Assembly (NCBI GenBank): GCA_028281495.1
Contig: JANQJU010000044.1
Span: forward strand, 99,571 to 163,570
Length of the DNA stretch: 64,000 nt
DNA from: SAR324 cluster bacterium
Lineage (GTDB): Bacteria; SAR324; NAC60-12
Reading direction: 5' to 3'
Below are positions 33,597-43,219 of this stretch, piece after piece. Position numbers and translations under genes: made by a program. The notes below the pieces were generated by a model. The model was given only the letters and a program-made list of their open reading frames with translations. It was not told the DNA's origin and made no database searches. Every line of letters starts with the position of its first letter. Positions within the stretch are counted from its first letter, which is position 1.

Positions 33597-36500
33597 CTAT
33601 TTGGTTTCCATCGTCTCCACGCCTTGCCAAGAGGCAGAAACACCTTTGACCATGTATTTAGCGGAGCGTTCTAAATACATCCGAGCGGTTTTATCAAAGG
33701 GGTAGGCATCCAGCACTTTTTTGAAGTAGACCGCCGCTTCGGTGAAATCTTTGGCAAAGTAGTGTTGAATGCCGGATTCAAATGAGGGCTGGGTGGTCAT
33801 CTTCATTTCTACGATGTCTTTGGGATCCCCATCATAAAAATCATAAACGGCAACAGCTTTTTGTTTCCCTTTGAGCTGCGCCTTACCCAGAAAGCGATAA
33901 TTGAATTGGTCAGGATTTTGGAGTGCGTTTACTGTGAATTCACTCACGATCACAGAAGAATCGAACTTTTTGGTCAACCCTTCCAATCGGGCTGCCAAGT
34001 TCACTGCATCGCTGATCACCGTGCCTTCCATCCTTCCTTGTTCCCCAAGCATCCCCAACATTAAATTCCCACTGTTTACGCCCACACCGATTTGAATCGG
34101 AATGTATCCTGCTCGCTGGCGTCCCGCATTGTAGTCTTCTAGCAAATGGCGCATGTCGATAGCTGCTTTCACTGCATCATCCGGCGTCTGATCAAACAAG
34201 GCCATAATGGCGTCGCCAATGTACTTATCAATGAAACCTTGATGCTGCCGAACCAAGGGTCCCATTCGGCTTAGGTAGGAATTGATGAAGCGGAAGTTCT
34301 CTTCAGGCGTCATGCTTTCAGAAAGTGTGGTGAACGAACGAATATCCGAAAATAACACCGACATGTCTTTCTGCACTTGGTCTCCTAAACTGATATCAAG
34401 AATGCTTTCTTTGCCCAACAACTCCAAAAAACGCCGGGGCACAAACCGACTGTACGCCACATTCATCTGAGAAAGCTCCATGTGCATTCGAATCCGAGCG
34501 AGTAATTCTTTTTTGGAAAATGGTTTGGGCAGATAGTCGTTGGCCCCCGATTCGAAACCTTCCACCAAATCGCTTACTTGATTTTTGGCGGTTAACATCA
34601 CGATAGGCAGTTCATTGGCAGGAAATTCTTCTCGCAGCCGTTGGCATACTTCATAGCCCGACATTTTGGGCATCATCACGTCCAGCAAAATCAAATCCGG
34701 GCGATGAGCTTCTACCGCTTCCAAGGCCTCCATACCATTCATCGCTTGGGTGATGTCATAGTGCTGCAAAGATAGATGATTCTTCACTACTTGCAGATTG
34801 ATCGGTTCATCATCCACCACCAAAATGTGAGAATGCCCATTAATGCCTGTTGGGATAAACTGTGCTAGGTCCCCTTGCGATAAGTCGATTTGCGGTGGAG
34901 CAGTACTCAACCGGTCTACCTCCGAGACACTCGCCTGGGGGACGTTTCCTGCTGAGATATTTTCCTGTGATGGCGCTATCGGTAGAATCGCCAAAGGATC
35001 GGCTACTGCCACGGAATCGGCCACTTTGGAAATTTCAGGCCGAACGAGGTCAATCGTTTCAGCATCTTGATCAGAAATCGGTAGTGTGAACTGGAAACAC
35101 GAACCTTTTCCGACTTCCGACTCCACCCAAATCGTTCCGCCATGCAACTCGACCAGTTGTTTGCTGAGACTCAATCCCAATCCAGTGCCTCCATAGTTTC
35201 GGGAGATGGAAGCATCGGCTTGTTCAAAAGATTGGAAGATCTTTTCAAATTGCTCTTGGGGAATGCCGATGCCGGTATCTGTGACCGAGATTTCCATCTG
35301 ACTGTTGGTCACTGTAGCCGACACAGTGACTTGCCCCGACTCGGTGAACTTGATGGCATTGCTGACCAGATTGAGCAGAATTTGCTGCAAACGATTTTCA
35401 TCCGCAGATACCGACGGCAAGGAAGTTTTGACCGCGTTGACCAACTGGATTTGCTTGGCTCCGATCAACGGATGGCTCAATCGGACGACAATGTCAGCGA
35501 GGCTATGGAGATCCAGAGGCTTTTGTTGCAATTCCAAGACATGGGTTTTGAGCTTAGAAAAATCCAAGATGTCATTGACCAAACTGGCCAACCGTTTCCC
35601 CGATGCGAACACCATAGATAAATTCAATTTCATTTCTTCTGAAGGCGGTCCTGCCGCGCCTTCCAACAACGATTCAGCAATACCAATGATTCCATTCAAA
35701 GGGGTACGCAATTCATGTGAAGTGTTGGCCAAGAAATCGTCTTTAAGTCGGTCTACTTGGCGGAGCCGCTCGTTCACGCTCCGTTCTTGTTCCAGTTGTT
35801 GTTGCTGACGTTCCAATTCTTTTCGATGGGACACGGTTTTATACCGAAGATATCCCAATAGGATTCCAGCGACCAACAACACATAGGCCGTATACGCCCA
35901 CCATGTTTTCCAGGGGGGTGGTGTGATGTTGATTCGAATGGACGTGCCTTCTTCATTCCAGATGCCGTCATTGTTGGAGGCCTTCACTTTGAAGATATAA
36001 TTGCCATCCGGTAAATTGGTGTAGGTGGCAAAACGACGATTCCCCACATAATGCCAATCGGGATCAAACCCTTCCATTTGGTAAGCATATCGATTTTGAG
36101 ACGAAAGCGTGTAATCCAACGCCGCAAACTCAAAAGAAAACACGTAGTCTTGGTAAGAAAGCCCAATGGCTTGTGTGGCAGTGATGGCATTTTCCAAAGG
36201 GGAATTGTCTCCAGGCAAGACCGATTCATTCAGAATTTGAAAATCTGTGATGACAACGGGCGGGATATGGGAGTTGTCTTGAATTTGGTCTGGGTAAAAC
36301 ACGTTGAACCCTTGTGGGCCTCCAAAAAACATTTCGCCTCGTGCGTTTTGATACGCGGCACCCCGAATGAAATTGTTGCTTTGCAAACCATCAAAGATTT
36401 CATAGTTGCGGAAAGTTTCCGTTTGAGGATCAAATCGCGAAATCCCTCGGTTGGTGCTGAGCCACAGGCGACCTTGAGAATCTTCTAAAATTCCATAAAC

Positions 36501-38351
36501 GACATCGTTGGCAAGGCCATGTTTTTCGGAATAGTGAGTGAATTTTTCAGTGTCACGATCCAAGCGGTTTAGGCCACGACTGGTACCAAGCCACAGATTC
36601 CCGGCTTTATCTTCGTAGATTGCCCACACTTCATCGCTGCTCAGACTATCCTCTTCATCGGATTCATGTTCGTAGTGCTCAAATTTTTGTGTACTCAGAT
36701 CCAGGCGATTGAGTCCGTCCCCTTCAGTGCCAATCCACAACATACCGGAACGATCCGTATAGAGGGCCACGATCTCGTCGCTGTTGATTGTCTCTTCGTT
36801 GTCTTCTTCATGACGGTAGTGCTGAAACTCCAAGGTGTTGGGATCCAATCGATCCAAGCCTCCCCCTTCAGTACCAATCCAGATCATTCCATTTGGATCC
36901 AGGTGCAACACCTGCACTTGGTCGTGCCCGATGCTGTAAGGATTGTCTGGCTCGTGCTGAAAACGAATAAACTTTTCGGACTCCTGATCCAACAAATTGA
37001 GACCGCCTCCATCGGTTCCTACCCAGATCCGTCCGGCTTGGTCTTCTAAAATCGACGAAACCTCTTCATAGCTCAAACTGGTGGGATCGTCCTCATCCCA
37101 CTCATAATGAACAAACTCATGATTCTCTCGGTCCCATCGGTTCAATCCACCCAACTCCGTACCAATCCAAACATGCCCTTGCTGATCTTCATAAAAAGCC
37201 AAAACTTTGTTGTGGCTAAGACTATTGGAATCATTGGGATCGTGTTGATAGTGGTGAAAGAGTTTGCGCTTCAAATTGACTCGGCTCACCCCGCCTCCTT
37301 CGGTGCCGATCCATAAGATTCCCGAACGGTCTTCATAAAGGGCCATGATTTCATCATTACTCACCGTATTGGGCCGGTTGGGATCATGGCTATAATGTTG
37401 GAAAGCTTCGCGGTCGGTACTCATTCGATTGAGGCCCTCGGTGGTGCCAAGCCACAAAGTTCCAGTATGATCCGCATGAATCGATTGGACCTCATTGTAG
37501 GATAAACTTTGAGGGTCGGCCTCATCGTGCTGATAGTGTTGGAAGGTTTGGGTTTGCGAATCGAAGGCACTCACACCGTCTTCGGTGCCGATCCACAAAA
37601 TGCCAGAGGCATCTTCATAAAGCGTCTCTACCGCGTCTTGGATCAAACTGGAGGGATCCTCTTCGTCATGACGATAGTGAACAAACTGTTCTTTCTCTCG
37701 ATTCCAGCGATTGAGGCCCCCGGCAGTTCCCACCCATAGGATTCCTTTGCGATCTTCTAGAATCGTGGTCACTTCATTACTGCTTAAGCTGTGAGGATCG
37801 TCTTCCTCGTGCTTAAAATGCTCGAATTGAGATGTATCTCGATTCAATCGGCTGAGTCCTTCCGATTCGGTTCCCACCCACAGATCCCCCTCTTGGTCTT
37901 CATAGAGGGCCGTCACTTCGTCCCCTGCGAGACTGTGAGGGTCGTCCTCCTCATGTTCAAAACGTTCATATTCTAATGTAGTTCGGTCCAAACGATTCAG
38001 CCCTCCTCCTTCGGTGCCGATCCACAAGTAACCTTCTCGATCTTCATAAAGCACTTGGATGATGTTGCTACTCAGGCTGTTTTCATCATTCGGGTCGTTC
38101 CGATACACAACAAATTGATAACCATCATATCGATTCAATCCATCTTCTGTTCCAAACCAAAGGAATCCTTGTTGGTCTTGTAGAATGCTCGGAACGATAT
38201 TGTTCGAAAGCCCGTCTGTGGTTGTCAAACGCTCAAATCGGATATCGAACTGCTGTGCATGAAGCAAAACAGGAAAAAACATCAACATCGCTAGCAAAAA
38301 CAAAGCTAGCCACCCCTTCTGGTATTGGCTGAACAGAGAGCTAGTTTGCAT
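33597..38351 (-). CDS. Propeller sensor: Reg_prop/Y_Y_Y, histidine kinase, receiver, class III cyclase
   Basis: After a signal peptide come 13-14 propeller blades with the LWIGTEGGGLNRLD-type motif, which suggests two seven-bladed propellers in the periplasm. A Y_Y_Y-like domain and one membrane helix (about residues 811-836) follow. Inside are a kinase with SHELRTPLNG (His879) and an ATPase domain, a receiver (Asp1224 in LILLDVMMP), and a class III cyclase with metal aspartates in FSDIRSF (Asp1336) and YIGDAIMAL (Asp1380). The cyclase Lys before GD and the Thr in GTVISDAVN point to ATP as substrate. A helical tail ends the protein. Signal input to a cAMP-making output in one chain is the inferred role. 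GAGGAG precedes ATG at 38351. Confidence 0.92.
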   Translation of the reverse strand: MQTSSLFSQYQKGWLALFLLAMLMFFPVLLHAQQFDIRFERLTTTDGLSNNIVPSILQDQQGFLWFGTEDGLNRYDGYQFVVYRNDPNDENSLSSNIIQVLYEDREGYLWIGTEGGGLNRLDRTTLEYERFEHEEDDPHSLAGDEVTALYEDQEGDLWVGTESEGLSRLNRDTSQFEHFKHEEDDPHSLSSNEVTTILEDRKGILWVGTAGGLNRWNREKEQFVHYRHDEEDPSSLIQDAVETLYEDASGILWIGTEDGVSAFDSQTQTFQHYQHDEADPQSLSYNEVQSIHADHTGTLWLGTTEGLNRMSTDREAFQHYSHDPNRPNTVSNDEIMALYEDRSGILWIGTEGGGVSRVNLKRKLFHHYQHDPNDSNSLSHNKVLAFYEDQQGHVWIGTELGGLNRWDRENHEFVHYEWDEDDPTSLSYEEVSSILEDQAGRIWVGTDGGGLNLLDQESEKFIRFQHEPDNPYSIGHDQVQVLHLDPNGMIWIGTEGGGLDRLDPNTLEFQHYRHEEDNEETINSDEIVALYTDRSGMLWIGTEGDGLNRLDLSTQKFEHYEHESDEEDSLSSDEVWAIYEDKAGNLWLGTSRGLNRLDRDTEKFTHYSEKHGLANDVVYGILEDSQGRLWLSTNRGISRFDPQTETFRNYEIFDGLQSNNFIRGAAYQNARGEMFFGGPQGFNVFYPDQIQDNSHIPPVVITDFQILNESVLPGDNSPLENAITATQAIGLSYQDYVFSFEFAALDYTLSSQNRYAYQMEGFDPDWHYVGNRRFATYTNLPDGNYIFKVKASNNDGIWNEEGTSIRINITPPPWKTWWAYTAYVLLVAGILLGYLRYKTVSHRKELERQQQQLEQERSVNERLRQVDRLKDDFLANTSHELRTPLNGIIGIAESLLEGAAGPPSEEMKLNLSMVFASGKRLASLVNDILDFSKLKTHVLELQQKPLDLHSLADIVVRLSHPLIGAKQIQLVNAVKTSLPSVSADENRLQQILLNLVSNAIKFTESGQVTVSATVTNSQMEISVTDTGIGIPQEQFEKIFQSFEQADASISRNYGGTGLGLSLSKQLVELHGGTIWVESEVGKGSCFQFTLPISDQDAETIDLVRPEISKVADSVAVADPLAILPIAPSQENISAGNVPQASVSEVDRLSTAPPQIDLSQGDLAQFIPTGINGHSHILVVDDEPINLQVVKNHLSLQHYDITQAMNGMEALEAVEAHRPDLILLDVMMPKMSGYEVCQRLREEFPANELPIVMLTAKNQVSDLVEGFESGANDYLPKPFSKKELLARIRMHMELSQMNVAYSRFVPRRFLELLGKESILDISLGDQVQKDMSVLFSDIRSFTTLSESMTPEENFRFINSYLSRMGPLVRQHQGFIDKYIGDAIMALFDQTPDDAVKAAIDMRHLLEDYNAGRQRAGYIPIQIGVGVNSGNLMLGMLGEQGRMEGTVISDAVNLAARLEGLTKKFDSSVIVSEFTVNALQNPDQFNYRFLGKAQLKGKQKAVAVYDFYDGDPKDIVEMKMTTQPSFESGIQHYFAKDFTEAAVYFKKVLDAYPFDKTARMYLERSAKYMVKGVSASWQGVETMETK

Positions 38352-38372
38352 CGTGAGAACTCCTCATCAGGG

Positions 38373-39683
38373 TTAAAAAGAATAATCCATTTCGAATTCT
38401 AGGCTTCGGTAATAGAGATCTTTTTCACTTTTCACCAAATCCGAACGATTGTTGGCTACCGAAGTATACCCTAGCGATAGTTCTAAAGGACCCAGTTCAT
38501 AATTCGCAGCTATGCCATATCCCGTCAACCGTTCAACTCGATTGCGCTCTCCCTCATCCTTACGAGCCGATTTATTTTTCTCTCGCTGCTGTTGATTCAC
38601 TGCCATCGTCACCGTGCTTTCCTCTGTAATCACCCAGTCCAAACCCAACACCCATGCCGTCTCTGTGGAACGCACGCTCCGTGCGCGTTGTACTGCCTCG
38701 CGCTCTTCTCGTTCAAATTGTCCGTAAGTGAGAAAGGGATTTAATTTTTCATCCAACAAATACACCTGAAAAGCGATGTACATCAACTGCGCGTTATCCC
38801 GATAACGTCCAGCATCTTGAGGCAGTTCGTCTTCCTCATCGGCTTCGTCTTCTGAGACATTGCTGGCAGATGCTTCCGTCTCGTTTGCCATGTCGGCTCC
38901 CTCTTCTGTATCGGAGTCTTCCGCCATTTCATCATCCGTTGTCACTTCAGAGTCAGTGTCCATGCCAGAGTCTATAGGCGAGCTCATCTCATTCGTGGGC
39001 ACCACTCGGAACTGTTTGGCATCTTCCACTTGAGCGCTGCGGATGTCGTACACCCCCTGGATCAAGCCCCACTCTGGCTCATATTCCACATCCACCCGAA
39101 ACTGCATGTGGTTGGCTCGTGGAGTTTCCAAATCACCAGGCTCATGAAACTGGCGAACCGTGGCATCGGCCCGCAATTCTTCGATACCAATATAACCCAA
39201 TCGCAGGCCGGGAGCGCTGTCTTCCTCCAGCGTGGTGGTTTCAATGCCACCAATCGAAAACTGATCCACCACTCCTTGGAAATCTCCTAAATCATCTTCC
39301 AGAATTCCCAAAGACACACGAAAATCAAACCGTTCCACATTGGCAGAAGCTTCATCAAGGACGATCTCAGTTTTGTCGTTCTCGTCTTCTTGCAATGTGA
39401 CGTTGATTTGTGCAAACACATCCCATCCGGGTTCGACGGAGTCGTTGGCATTGAATTCCAACGTGGCATCACTGAACTCAATGAGCGTTCGGTTGGTGTC
39501 TTTGGCCAGACCCGTTCCGTCAATTTCCACATCGTTATCTTCTGTTTGATTGCTCGTATAGCTTTTCACCGCACCCGTCACAGTACCTTCAAATTCTAGC
39601 TCGGCTGCGCTTGTGGGCGAAGACCACAGGATGCTGAGTATCGCCCAACTGCTAAAGAAATGAATAGCGAGTTTATGATTCAT
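38373..39683 (-). CDS. Predicted outer-membrane porin-like protein
   Basis: A signal peptide (ILSILWSSPTSAA) is followed by alternating-strand segments such as LEFEGTVTGAVKSY, GWDVFAQINVTLQ and WVLGLDWVITEESTVTMAV. It ends in the classic LEFEMDYSF with a terminal Phe, so an outer-membrane barrel is likely. A very acidic insert (residues about 235-300, rich in Asp, Glu and Ser) would lie in a loop. No named family is certain. It is directly upstream (22 bp) of the giant sensor gene and probably forms one operon with it, so the sensor may monitor what the porin passes. No clear Shine-Dalgarno site precedes ATG at 39683. Confidence 0.72.
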   Translation of the reverse strand: MNHKLAIHFFSSWAILSILWSSPTSAAELEFEGTVTGAVKSYTSNQTEDNDVEIDGTGLAKDTNRTLIEFSDATLEFNANDSVEPGWDVFAQINVTLQEDENDKTEIVLDEASANVERFDFRVSLGILEDDLGDFQGVVDQFSIGGIETTTLEEDSAPGLRLGYIGIEELRADATVRQFHEPGDLETPRANHMQFRVDVEYEPEWGLIQGVYDIRSAQVEDAKQFRVVPTNEMSSPIDSGMDTDSEVTTDDEMAEDSDTEEGADMANETEASASNVSEDEADEEDELPQDAGRYRDNAQLMYIAFQVYLLDEKLNPFLTYGQFEREEREAVQRARSVRSTETAWVLGLDWVITEESTVTMAVNQQQREKNKSARKDEGERNRVERLTGYGIAANYELGPLELSLGYTSVANNRSDLVKSEKDLYYRSLEFEMDYSF

Positions 39684-39714
39684 AAAAATTTTCCATGCGA
39701 GGGGTTAGGAAGAA

Positions 39715-39765
39715 TCATAGAGTGGAACCGACAGGTGGCTAAGGACTGCCAATTCCACTCTATGA
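39715..39765. promoter_or_regulatory. Perfect 13-bp inverted repeat upstream of the porin gene
   Basis: TCATAGAGTGGAA (39715-39727) and TTCCACTCTATGA (39753-39765) are exact reverse complements with a 25-bp spacer. No U-tract follows on either strand, and the repeat lies just upstream of the porin start, so a regulator site or leader structure is more likely than a terminator. Confidence 0.5.
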
Positions 39766-40091
39766 GGAGGCTTGTCAGTGGATGGTGTTCACATTGCCCA
39801 TTCAGAATATTTTTTTTGGGGTTGCTTCAGTGCAAAGAAAAAATCACCGCAGCGTTCCACCCTGTCAGCCTCCTTTCAGCAAGAAAGTGACCAACTTTTT
39901 AATTTTTTATTTTTTTCAATAATATCAGATGTTTGAATGGAATTTTTCTCGAAATCTGCTCCCAATTTCCCCCCAACTCTCTCTAGGCATTTGTGTTAAA
40001 ACTGGGGAAGGCTTGGGGGTTGGGTGGGGCAAATCCCCCAATTTCTTCAAAAAACGAATGAAACCCTGCTAAAATGGCTAGAAAAACAGTT

Positions 40092-40107
40092 TGGTGTGTC
40101 TTTTGCT
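40092..40107 (+). promoter_or_regulatory. Candidate sigma-54 promoter for the kinase/activator operon
   Basis: TGGTGTGTCTTTTGCT has GG and GC elements with exactly 10 bp between them, the spacing of -24/-12 sigma-54 promoters. The rest of the -24 box departs from TGGCAC. It lies about 60 bp before the ATG of a kinase gene whose partner is a sigma-54 activator, so self-regulation is plausible. Match by eye only. Confidence 0.35.
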
Positions 40108-40168
40108 GCGGTGGACACTTGATCCACTATGTTTCGAAAAGACATCCATTTCATCTTGAGGCCTGATT

Positions 40169-41509
40169 ATGTCCCCTCCATTCAATTTGACCCGAATTTT
40201 TTCGATTGCCAGCCTGCTGACCACAAGCCTGCTGACCCTTGCCTTGAGTGTTTTCCTCAGTGAGAACTTAGAAGATCAATTGTTGGAACGGGACAAGCGG
40301 CTCATGGAAGACACCATGATCTCGGAGTTTGAAGACGAAATGGAAGATTTGGGAATTGAATTTGCGACGGCTCACCTTCACGAAGAATTTGTTGAAGAAC
40401 TGACCGAGTTTCTCGAAGAAACTAAAGGGGCACAGCAATTGGAGATGGTGTTGCCCACTGGAACCATCTTGTGGTCTTCTGCGCCCGAACAGATCGGCAC
40501 ACAACGCACAGATCCCCAATTTTCACAGGCTCGTGCTGGCGAAAGTAGCATTGTGTTCCAGGAGGTCTCTATGTCAGAAACTTTGGGATATTTCTCGGCA
40601 CTTACCGTTCCCATTCAGCTTCAAGATGAAGTGGTGGGGGTGATGACTCTGCAACGCCAAGTGGAAGAGCTGCACCAACAAGTCCATAGTGTGAAACAGA
40701 CAGTGTATGTGTTCTGCATTTTATTTGGAGGGATTCTCTATTTGGTGATGTTGCTCATTGTCATCCCGGCCTCCCGCAAACTGCAAAAACAACATCAACA
40801 ATTGCTAGAGGCCAAAGAAAAACTGATTGCCAATGAACGGCTTTCTGCTGTGGGAGAAGTCTGTGGTGCAGTGGCCCATGGTTTAAAAAACCCGATTGCA
40901 AGCGTCCGTGCGGCTGTACAACTGCTGGCCATGCGAAACATCGACGAAGAACGCCGGTCCCAAATCACCACGGACATTCTGCAAGAAGTGGATCGCCTTT
41001 CCAAACGGCTCCAGGATCTCTTAGACTTCATCCGCCCGTTTTCCCCTGAATTCCAGTATGTCAACCTGCACGATTTGTTGAATAATGCGGTCCGCTCACT
41101 CTCTTGGAAAGCCGATGAGGAAGGCATTCGGTTCCAAATCCAGTCCGTCCCAGACACCGCCAGTGCCTATGTTGACGGTGCTTTGGTCGAAGAAGCGGTG
41201 TTGATTGTGCTGAGCAATGCCATGGAAGCCTCAAAAAGTGGAGACACCATCCGCTGCGAAATTTTACAAGACCGCGAACACCAAGGCATTGTAGTGCGAG
41301 ATCATGGCAAAGGCATTGCCATGGACATCTTGCCCAAAGTGTTTGAACAGTTTTTTACGACCCGAAGCAAAGGTGTCGGATTGGGATTGGCACTGTGTCA
41401 AAAAATCATGAAGCTGCATCAGGGCGAAATTCAAATTGAAAGCAAGGTCAATGAAGGCACTTTGGTCAAGCTTCTTTTTCCTCAACAGATTCCGAAACGA
41501 CCAACATGA
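40169..41509 (+). CDS. NtrB-type sensor histidine kinase
   Basis: Two membrane helices (about residues 10-28 and 175-198) flank a periplasmic sensor of about 145 residues that is rich in Glu. The kinase core has VAHGLKNPIASV (His237), an N-box (LIVLSNAMEAS), DHGKGI and GVGLGLALCQKI, the pattern of NtrB/ZraS-type kinases. It should phosphorylate the activator encoded next, whose start overlaps its stop as ATGA. The signal is unknown. Confidence 0.9.
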   Translation: MSPPFNLTRIFSIASLLTTSLLTLALSVFLSENLEDQLLERDKRLMEDTMISEFEDEMEDLGIEFATAHLHEEFVEELTEFLEETKGAQQLEMVLPTGTILWSSAPEQIGTQRTDPQFSQARAGESSIVFQEVSMSETLGYFSALTVPIQLQDEVVGVMTLQRQVEELHQQVHSVKQTVYVFCILFGGILYLVMLLIVIPASRKLQKQHQQLLEAKEKLIANERLSAVGEVCGAVAHGLKNPIASVRAAVQLLAMRNIDEERRSQITTDILQEVDRLSKRLQDLLDFIRPFSPEFQYVNLHDLLNNAVRSLSWKADEEGIRFQIQSVPDTASAYVDGALVEEAVLIVLSNAMEASKSGDTIRCEILQDREHQGIVVRDHGKGIAMDILPKVFEQFFTTRSKGVGLGLALCQKIMKLHQGEIQIESKVNEGTLVKLLFPQQIPKRPT

Positions 41510-43077
41510 GCAAATACACCGTTGTCCTCATTGAAGATGAGCGCCTGTTAGGAGAAAGTATCTGTGAATTTTTATCTCAGGATTACACCTGCCATCGGTT
41601 TGAAGCGGTGGAACCCGCTCAGCGTTGGTTAGGGGATCACACCGCCCATGTCATTATAAGCGATATCCGTTTACCTGGCATGAGTGGCCTGGAATTCTTG
41701 CAGTGGTTGCAACAGCAGCAAATGGAAATTCCAGTCATTTTGATCACCGCTTATAGCAGCATCAAAAATGCGGTAGAAGCCATCAAGCGTGGCGCTTTCG
41801 ATTATGTGAGCAAGCCTCTGGACCTAGAAGAATTGGAGCTGATTGTACGCCGTGCGTTGGAAAACCGGCATCTCCATGAAGAAGTGCGTTACCACCGTCG
41901 AGAAAGCCAAAAGTCTTCACGAGCCGGCTATTTCTTAGGCACCTCAACAGCCGCCCAACGGGTTGAAAAAATTGTCCAACGCTTGGTTCAAGTCGAACAA
42001 ACCAGTGGGGAGGTCCCCTCGGTCCTGATCACTGGAGAAACAGGAACGGGCAAAGGGGAACTTGCCAAACGGCTCCATCAGCTTTCGCCTCGTTCGCATC
42101 ACCCATTCATTGAGTTCAACTGCACGGCAGTTCCGGAAACCATGTTCGAGTCCGAATTGTTTGGTCACGAAAAAGGTTCTTTCACTGGGGCCACCACCCG
42201 ACGTGTGGGATTGTTCGAACTCGCCAACCACGGCACCTTGTTCATTGATGAAATCGGGCATGCTCCTTTAGCCATCCAAGCCAAATTGCTCAAATTGATC
42301 GAAGACAAACGCGTCCGACGTATCGGGGGTAATAAAGAATTTGCAGTGGATGTCCGGTTGATCGCGGCAACCAACTTGGATTTGTGGCAATCGATTGAGG
42401 AAGGTAGTTTTCGAGAAGACCTCTACCATCGGTTGGCCATGGTTCATCTCCCCTTAATCCCCTTACGAGAACGTCTGGAGGATATCGTACTGATGGCTCA
42501 AACGTTCTTAAACCATGCTAAGCAAAAGTATCAGTGCTCAGCCCCCGAACTTTCTGAACTCAACTTGCATGATTTGAAAAACTATACCTGGCCAGGGAAC
42601 GTCCGAGAACTCCGCAATGAGATCGAACGGAGCATTTTATTATACGAACACGGCACCCTAGATTTTTCATACCTCAAGCAACTGCGTTCCACCGAAACCA
42701 TAGAAGCGCCCCCTGAAGAATTTGTCCTCCTCCCTGCCGAAGGAGTGGACTTGTCCCAGGTCGAATGCCAACTGATCGAACAGGCTTTGATCCAAACCCG
42801 CCAGAATGTATCCCAAGCGGCCAAATTACTCTGCATCAGCCGAGATGAACTCCGCTACCGCATCCAAAAATACAGCATCAACCTTCAGCACCTCACAGGA
42901 TGGACCACCCCTTTGCCACTTGATGGGATTTCCCTCGAACAAATTGAGTGTCAGGTTATCAAACAGGCTCTTCACCGTACCAAAGGCAACGTCTCCAGTG
43001 CGTCTCGCCTGCTCAACATCAGTCGCGATACCCTCCGTTACCGCATGGCAAAATATCATTTGGGGGATCGATATTAG
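41506..43077 (+). CDS. NtrC-family sigma-54 activator with two Fis-type DNA-binding domains
   Basis: A receiver with Asp53 (IISDIRLPGMSG) is followed by an AAA+ domain with Walker A GETGTGKGE (about residue 176), the sigma-54 contact loop GSFTGA (residues 224-229, with Ser for the usual Ala) and an Arg-finger region. At the C-terminus are two consecutive Fis-type helix-turn-helix units, ECQLIEQALIQTRQNVSQAA and ECQVIKQALHRTKGNVSSAS, each followed by an SRD(E/T)LRYR-like recognition helix. Normal activators have one. The gene overlaps the kinase gene by 4 bp (ATGA), so the two are translated together. Confidence 0.92.
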   Translation: MSKYTVVLIEDERLLGESICEFLSQDYTCHRFEAVEPAQRWLGDHTAHVIISDIRLPGMSGLEFLQWLQQQQMEIPVILITAYSSIKNAVEAIKRGAFDYVSKPLDLEELELIVRRALENRHLHEEVRYHRRESQKSSRAGYFLGTSTAAQRVEKIVQRLVQVEQTSGEVPSVLITGETGTGKGELAKRLHQLSPRSHHPFIEFNCTAVPETMFESELFGHEKGSFTGATTRRVGLFELANHGTLFIDEIGHAPLAIQAKLLKLIEDKRVRRIGGNKEFAVDVRLIAATNLDLWQSIEEGSFREDLYHRLAMVHLPLIPLRERLEDIVLMAQTFLNHAKQKYQCSAPELSELNLHDLKNYTWPGNVRELRNEIERSILLYEHGTLDFSYLKQLRSTETIEAPPEEFVLLPAEGVDLSQVECQLIEQALIQTRQNVSQAAKLLCISRDELRYRIQKYSINLQHLTGWTTPLPLDGISLEQIECQVIKQALHRTKGNVSSASRLLNISRDTLRYRMAKYHLGDRY

Positions 43078-43219
43078 GTGGGTGTTCCGCTTGCTTGTGG
43101 TTTTGCCAGACATCCTCTAACTTTTACAAAGGCATTGTGGCTGTTTTAACACAACTCGAAATCTTGCTGCCTACAAGATGACTTCCCAGGAATGATTTAG
43201 ACTCATTGGAAGGCATGCC

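Larger units (their letters stand above)
39684..40168. other. Divergent intergenic region with regulatory features
   Basis: This 485-bp gap lies between the porin/sensor operon (minus) and the NtrB/NtrC-type pair (plus). It contains the 13-bp inverted repeat at 39715-39765 near the porin start, a short inverted repeat TTGGGGG/CCCCCAA at 40013-40041, and a sigma-54-like promoter match at 40092-40107. No coding sequence is supported. Confidence 0.6.
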
